Part shown: positions 62,389-64,000 of the stretch, in pieces
Layout: each line of letters begins with the position of its first letter
Position numbering within the stretch: position 1 is the first letter of the stretch
Assembly: GCF_000002995.4 (NCBI RefSeq)
Contig: NW_025062479.1
Coordinates: 1,881,721 to 1,945,720 of the forward strand
DNA: 64,000 nt
Source of the DNA: Brugia malayi
Lineage: Eukaryota; Nematoda; Chromadorea; Rhabditida; Onchocercidae
Reading direction: 5' to 3'
Notes under the pieces: generated by a model
The model's database searches: none
The model's input: only the letters and a program-made list of their open reading frames with translations
Told to the model about the DNA's origin: nothing
Translations under genes and position numbers: made by a program

Positions 62389-62394
62389 AATAAA
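62389..62394 (+). terminator. Poly(A) signal AATAAA of nuclear receptor gene
   Basis: The first AATAAA after the stop codon at 62271, 118 bases downstream in T-rich 3' UTR-like sequence. Confidence 0.6.
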
Positions 62395-62921
62395 AGTGAA
62401 CAATATCATTTGCTTCCCTCTAACCTTCCTATTTAATATGCTTTTTAAAGACTTAAATTTAACAAGTCTCATAACTGATAACGAAAAAAAAAAAAAAAAA
62501 TACGAAGGAAATATAGTAGTAGAACGTTGTCCAAGTAGAATAATAATCTAATGATAAGCAAAATGTGATCCCAATGTTCATCACCAATGAGATCTAGAAT
62601 TCGAGTGAATAAACTTCACAGAATCATTCTATGAATTACTATGGATATGCGAAATTAACTGGTACAAAACATTAATATAGCATATAAATTAGTCATAAAT
62701 AAAACAGTTATAACCACACTTAGCTACCAAAATTTCTAAAGCATTAAATTACAGCAAAAAACTATTCAGAAACTTGTGGGTACTTTAAAATAATGTTAAC
62801 AAATACCCATTAGGCCACTGTTAAACTGTAACGAATGTCTTGACCTGCTGAGATGTGACTGCACTCAGCTAAAGCTAACCTAATTTAGTGAATGCTGAAC
62901 TCATGCCAATAACACAGTTGG

Positions 62922-63196
62922 ATGATCCTTCATCCAAACTTACATTCGCTGGCTAGGTTTTCCGTAACTTGTTCAATTATCATGCAAAATATAAGGCAAA
63001 TTGTAATCTTGACATCGGTTAGGTATTCTGCTACGACGCGTACCGTGTCTATGACAAAGCCATATGTAAGCGGTAATAGTCTTAAAGTCATACACATTTG
63101 CTTTCAATTAGATTTTCCTGACTACTAACACCCATAGAAAATATCTGGCAGGAATTAAAAGTATTGAAAGATCAAACTGTGTCCTTACCAAACTAA
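62922..63196 (+). mobile_element. Tc1/mariner-type transposase relic
   Basis: A plus-strand frame ending FQLDFPDY at 63126 is followed, one frame over, by PIENIWQELKVL from 63131 to a stop at 63196. Together they match the well-known C-terminal landmark of Tc1/mariner transposases, '(L)D(W/F)P..SPDLNPIEN(L/I)W..LK'. A stop codon and a frameshift fall exactly between PD and PIENIW, so the copy is dead. The upstream catalytic residues and the terminal inverted repeats were not recognised. Composition here is less AT-rich than the surroundings from about 62780, which may mark the extent of the element. Confidence 0.6.
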
Positions 63197-64000
63197 ATGT
63201 TACCGATGTATCATGAAAATTTGTTCAGTGGATCATAGAAATGTGCATCAAAAACTATCGAATAAGTAAACTACTCACTGAGTAGCTCTAGCAATACAAT
63301 TTTATCAAAGATGCAATTCTTCCCAAAAATAGTTCGAAGCAATCAAAACAATCATTAAAACGACATATGTAAAACTGGTCTTAAAACTGTTAGTAGAGCA
63401 TGTTGGCAATGTTTCCTTTTCTTCCTCATTTTCCTTGCCCTTTTTGTTCCGCAAATTTTACAAAATAAAACCACTGAACGTTCACTGTTGCTTTTTTTGG
63501 TTTAACACGAAAATGAATTAAATCGACAATAAAGTAGATTGTATCCTTTGAAAAAATGGAAAAAAAAAGGGCAGGATCACACCGAAAATTTAAAACCGGT
63601 TAGAGAATATAGTCATAACAATCATAATAGGATCGACAATAATAGACAGGAGGCATGGATAAGGAAAGATACCAATCCGTCATTTAATTCATGTTATTTA
63701 AAATTCGAAAAAAAAAAAAAAAAAAAAAAAAAAAACAACGGGAACGAAAACCCCCTCCCAAAACTCTGATATTTCGGTTTCCTGCTTCTCACCCTTCTTT
63801 GTTCCCGTTTGTTTTACAAAATTTGCTTGCTCGCTCTCTCGTAAGGCAGTATGCCATTGCCTCATTGGTTAATCAGCCCCGCAAACCTTAGGCCCAAAAT
63901 AAGCCATAAAAAACAGTCTTTGCTTTTGTGATTCACAGAAGGATAAGAACGATTAAAATGAGAGAATGAAACATTTTCATCATCATCAGCAACAGAAACA
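63197..64000. other. Intergenic DNA at right edge
   Basis: No supported gene. A poly-A run at 63708-63735 is followed by a less AT-rich, C/T-rich stretch (63750-63900) that could be the 5' flank of a gene beyond the window (inference). Confidence 0.3.

Noticed and set aside
1..64000. tRNA, rRNA, spliced-leader RNA genes, CRISPR arrays, bacterial (Wolbachia-type) insertions
   Set aside because: No T-loop/anticodon-like structures, SL1-like sequence, regular repeat-spacer arrays or dense bacterial-style ORFs were seen by eye.

Overview
The window reads as nuclear DNA of a nematode, most likely a filarial or other spirurid species. It is strongly A+T-rich and full of homopolymer and AT-type simple repeats. 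Its genes are cut into many 50-270 bp exons bounded by GT...AG sites with the TTTCAG-type 3' splice site usual in nematodes. The recognisable proteins belong to metazoan developmental families. No bacterial-style operons, CRISPR arrays, rRNA or tRNA genes were seen. All gene models were assembled by hand from splice sites and reading-frame phase.

Three large regulatory genes dominate. (1) On the minus strand, 28273 to 10992, lies an E93/LCoR/MBR-1 family transcription factor (mbr-1-like) of 13 exons and about 684 aa. It has the family N-terminal Cys module, a CtBP-binding PLDLS motif and two pipsqueak helix-turn-helix domains. A 10.8 kb first intron (17349-28182) isolates its N-terminal exon. 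(2) On the plus strand, 35266 to 41350, lies a Meis/Prep (TALE) homeobox gene of 12 exons and about 390 aa, most like C. elegans psa-3. (3) On the plus strand, 57366 to 62271, lies a nuclear hormone receptor of the DAF-12/NHR-8/NHR-48 group (12 exons, about 515 aa) with a cysteine-rich hinge.

A divergent LC8-type dynein light chain (minus, 52783 to 52045, two exons, 90 aa) sits in the AT-rich stretch between the last two. It was found by joining exons across an intron. At the left end are an unrecognised minus-strand gene (1320 to 186, about 193 aa) and a tiny plus-strand gene (3202 to 5834, 57 aa) whose long intron carries a degenerate repeated segment. A Tc1/mariner transposase relic lies near 62.9-63.2 kb. 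Several further exon candidates (6.6-6.9, 41.3-45.1, 49.3-49.9, 52.9-53.2 and 54.1-54.5 kb) are given low confidence, because in DNA this AT-rich open frames of 50-60 codons occur by chance.

The layout suggests a regulatory-gene neighbourhood: long introns and long flanks around the developmental genes, with islands of less AT-rich sequence. These islands are a diverged duplicated element at 21.7/22.4 kb, an element at 26.5 kb, the mbr-1 5' flank at 28.45-28.8 kb, the Meis/Prep 5' flank at 33.0-34.8 kb and an island in its first intron at 36.06-36.35 kb. They are the best places to look for enhancers.
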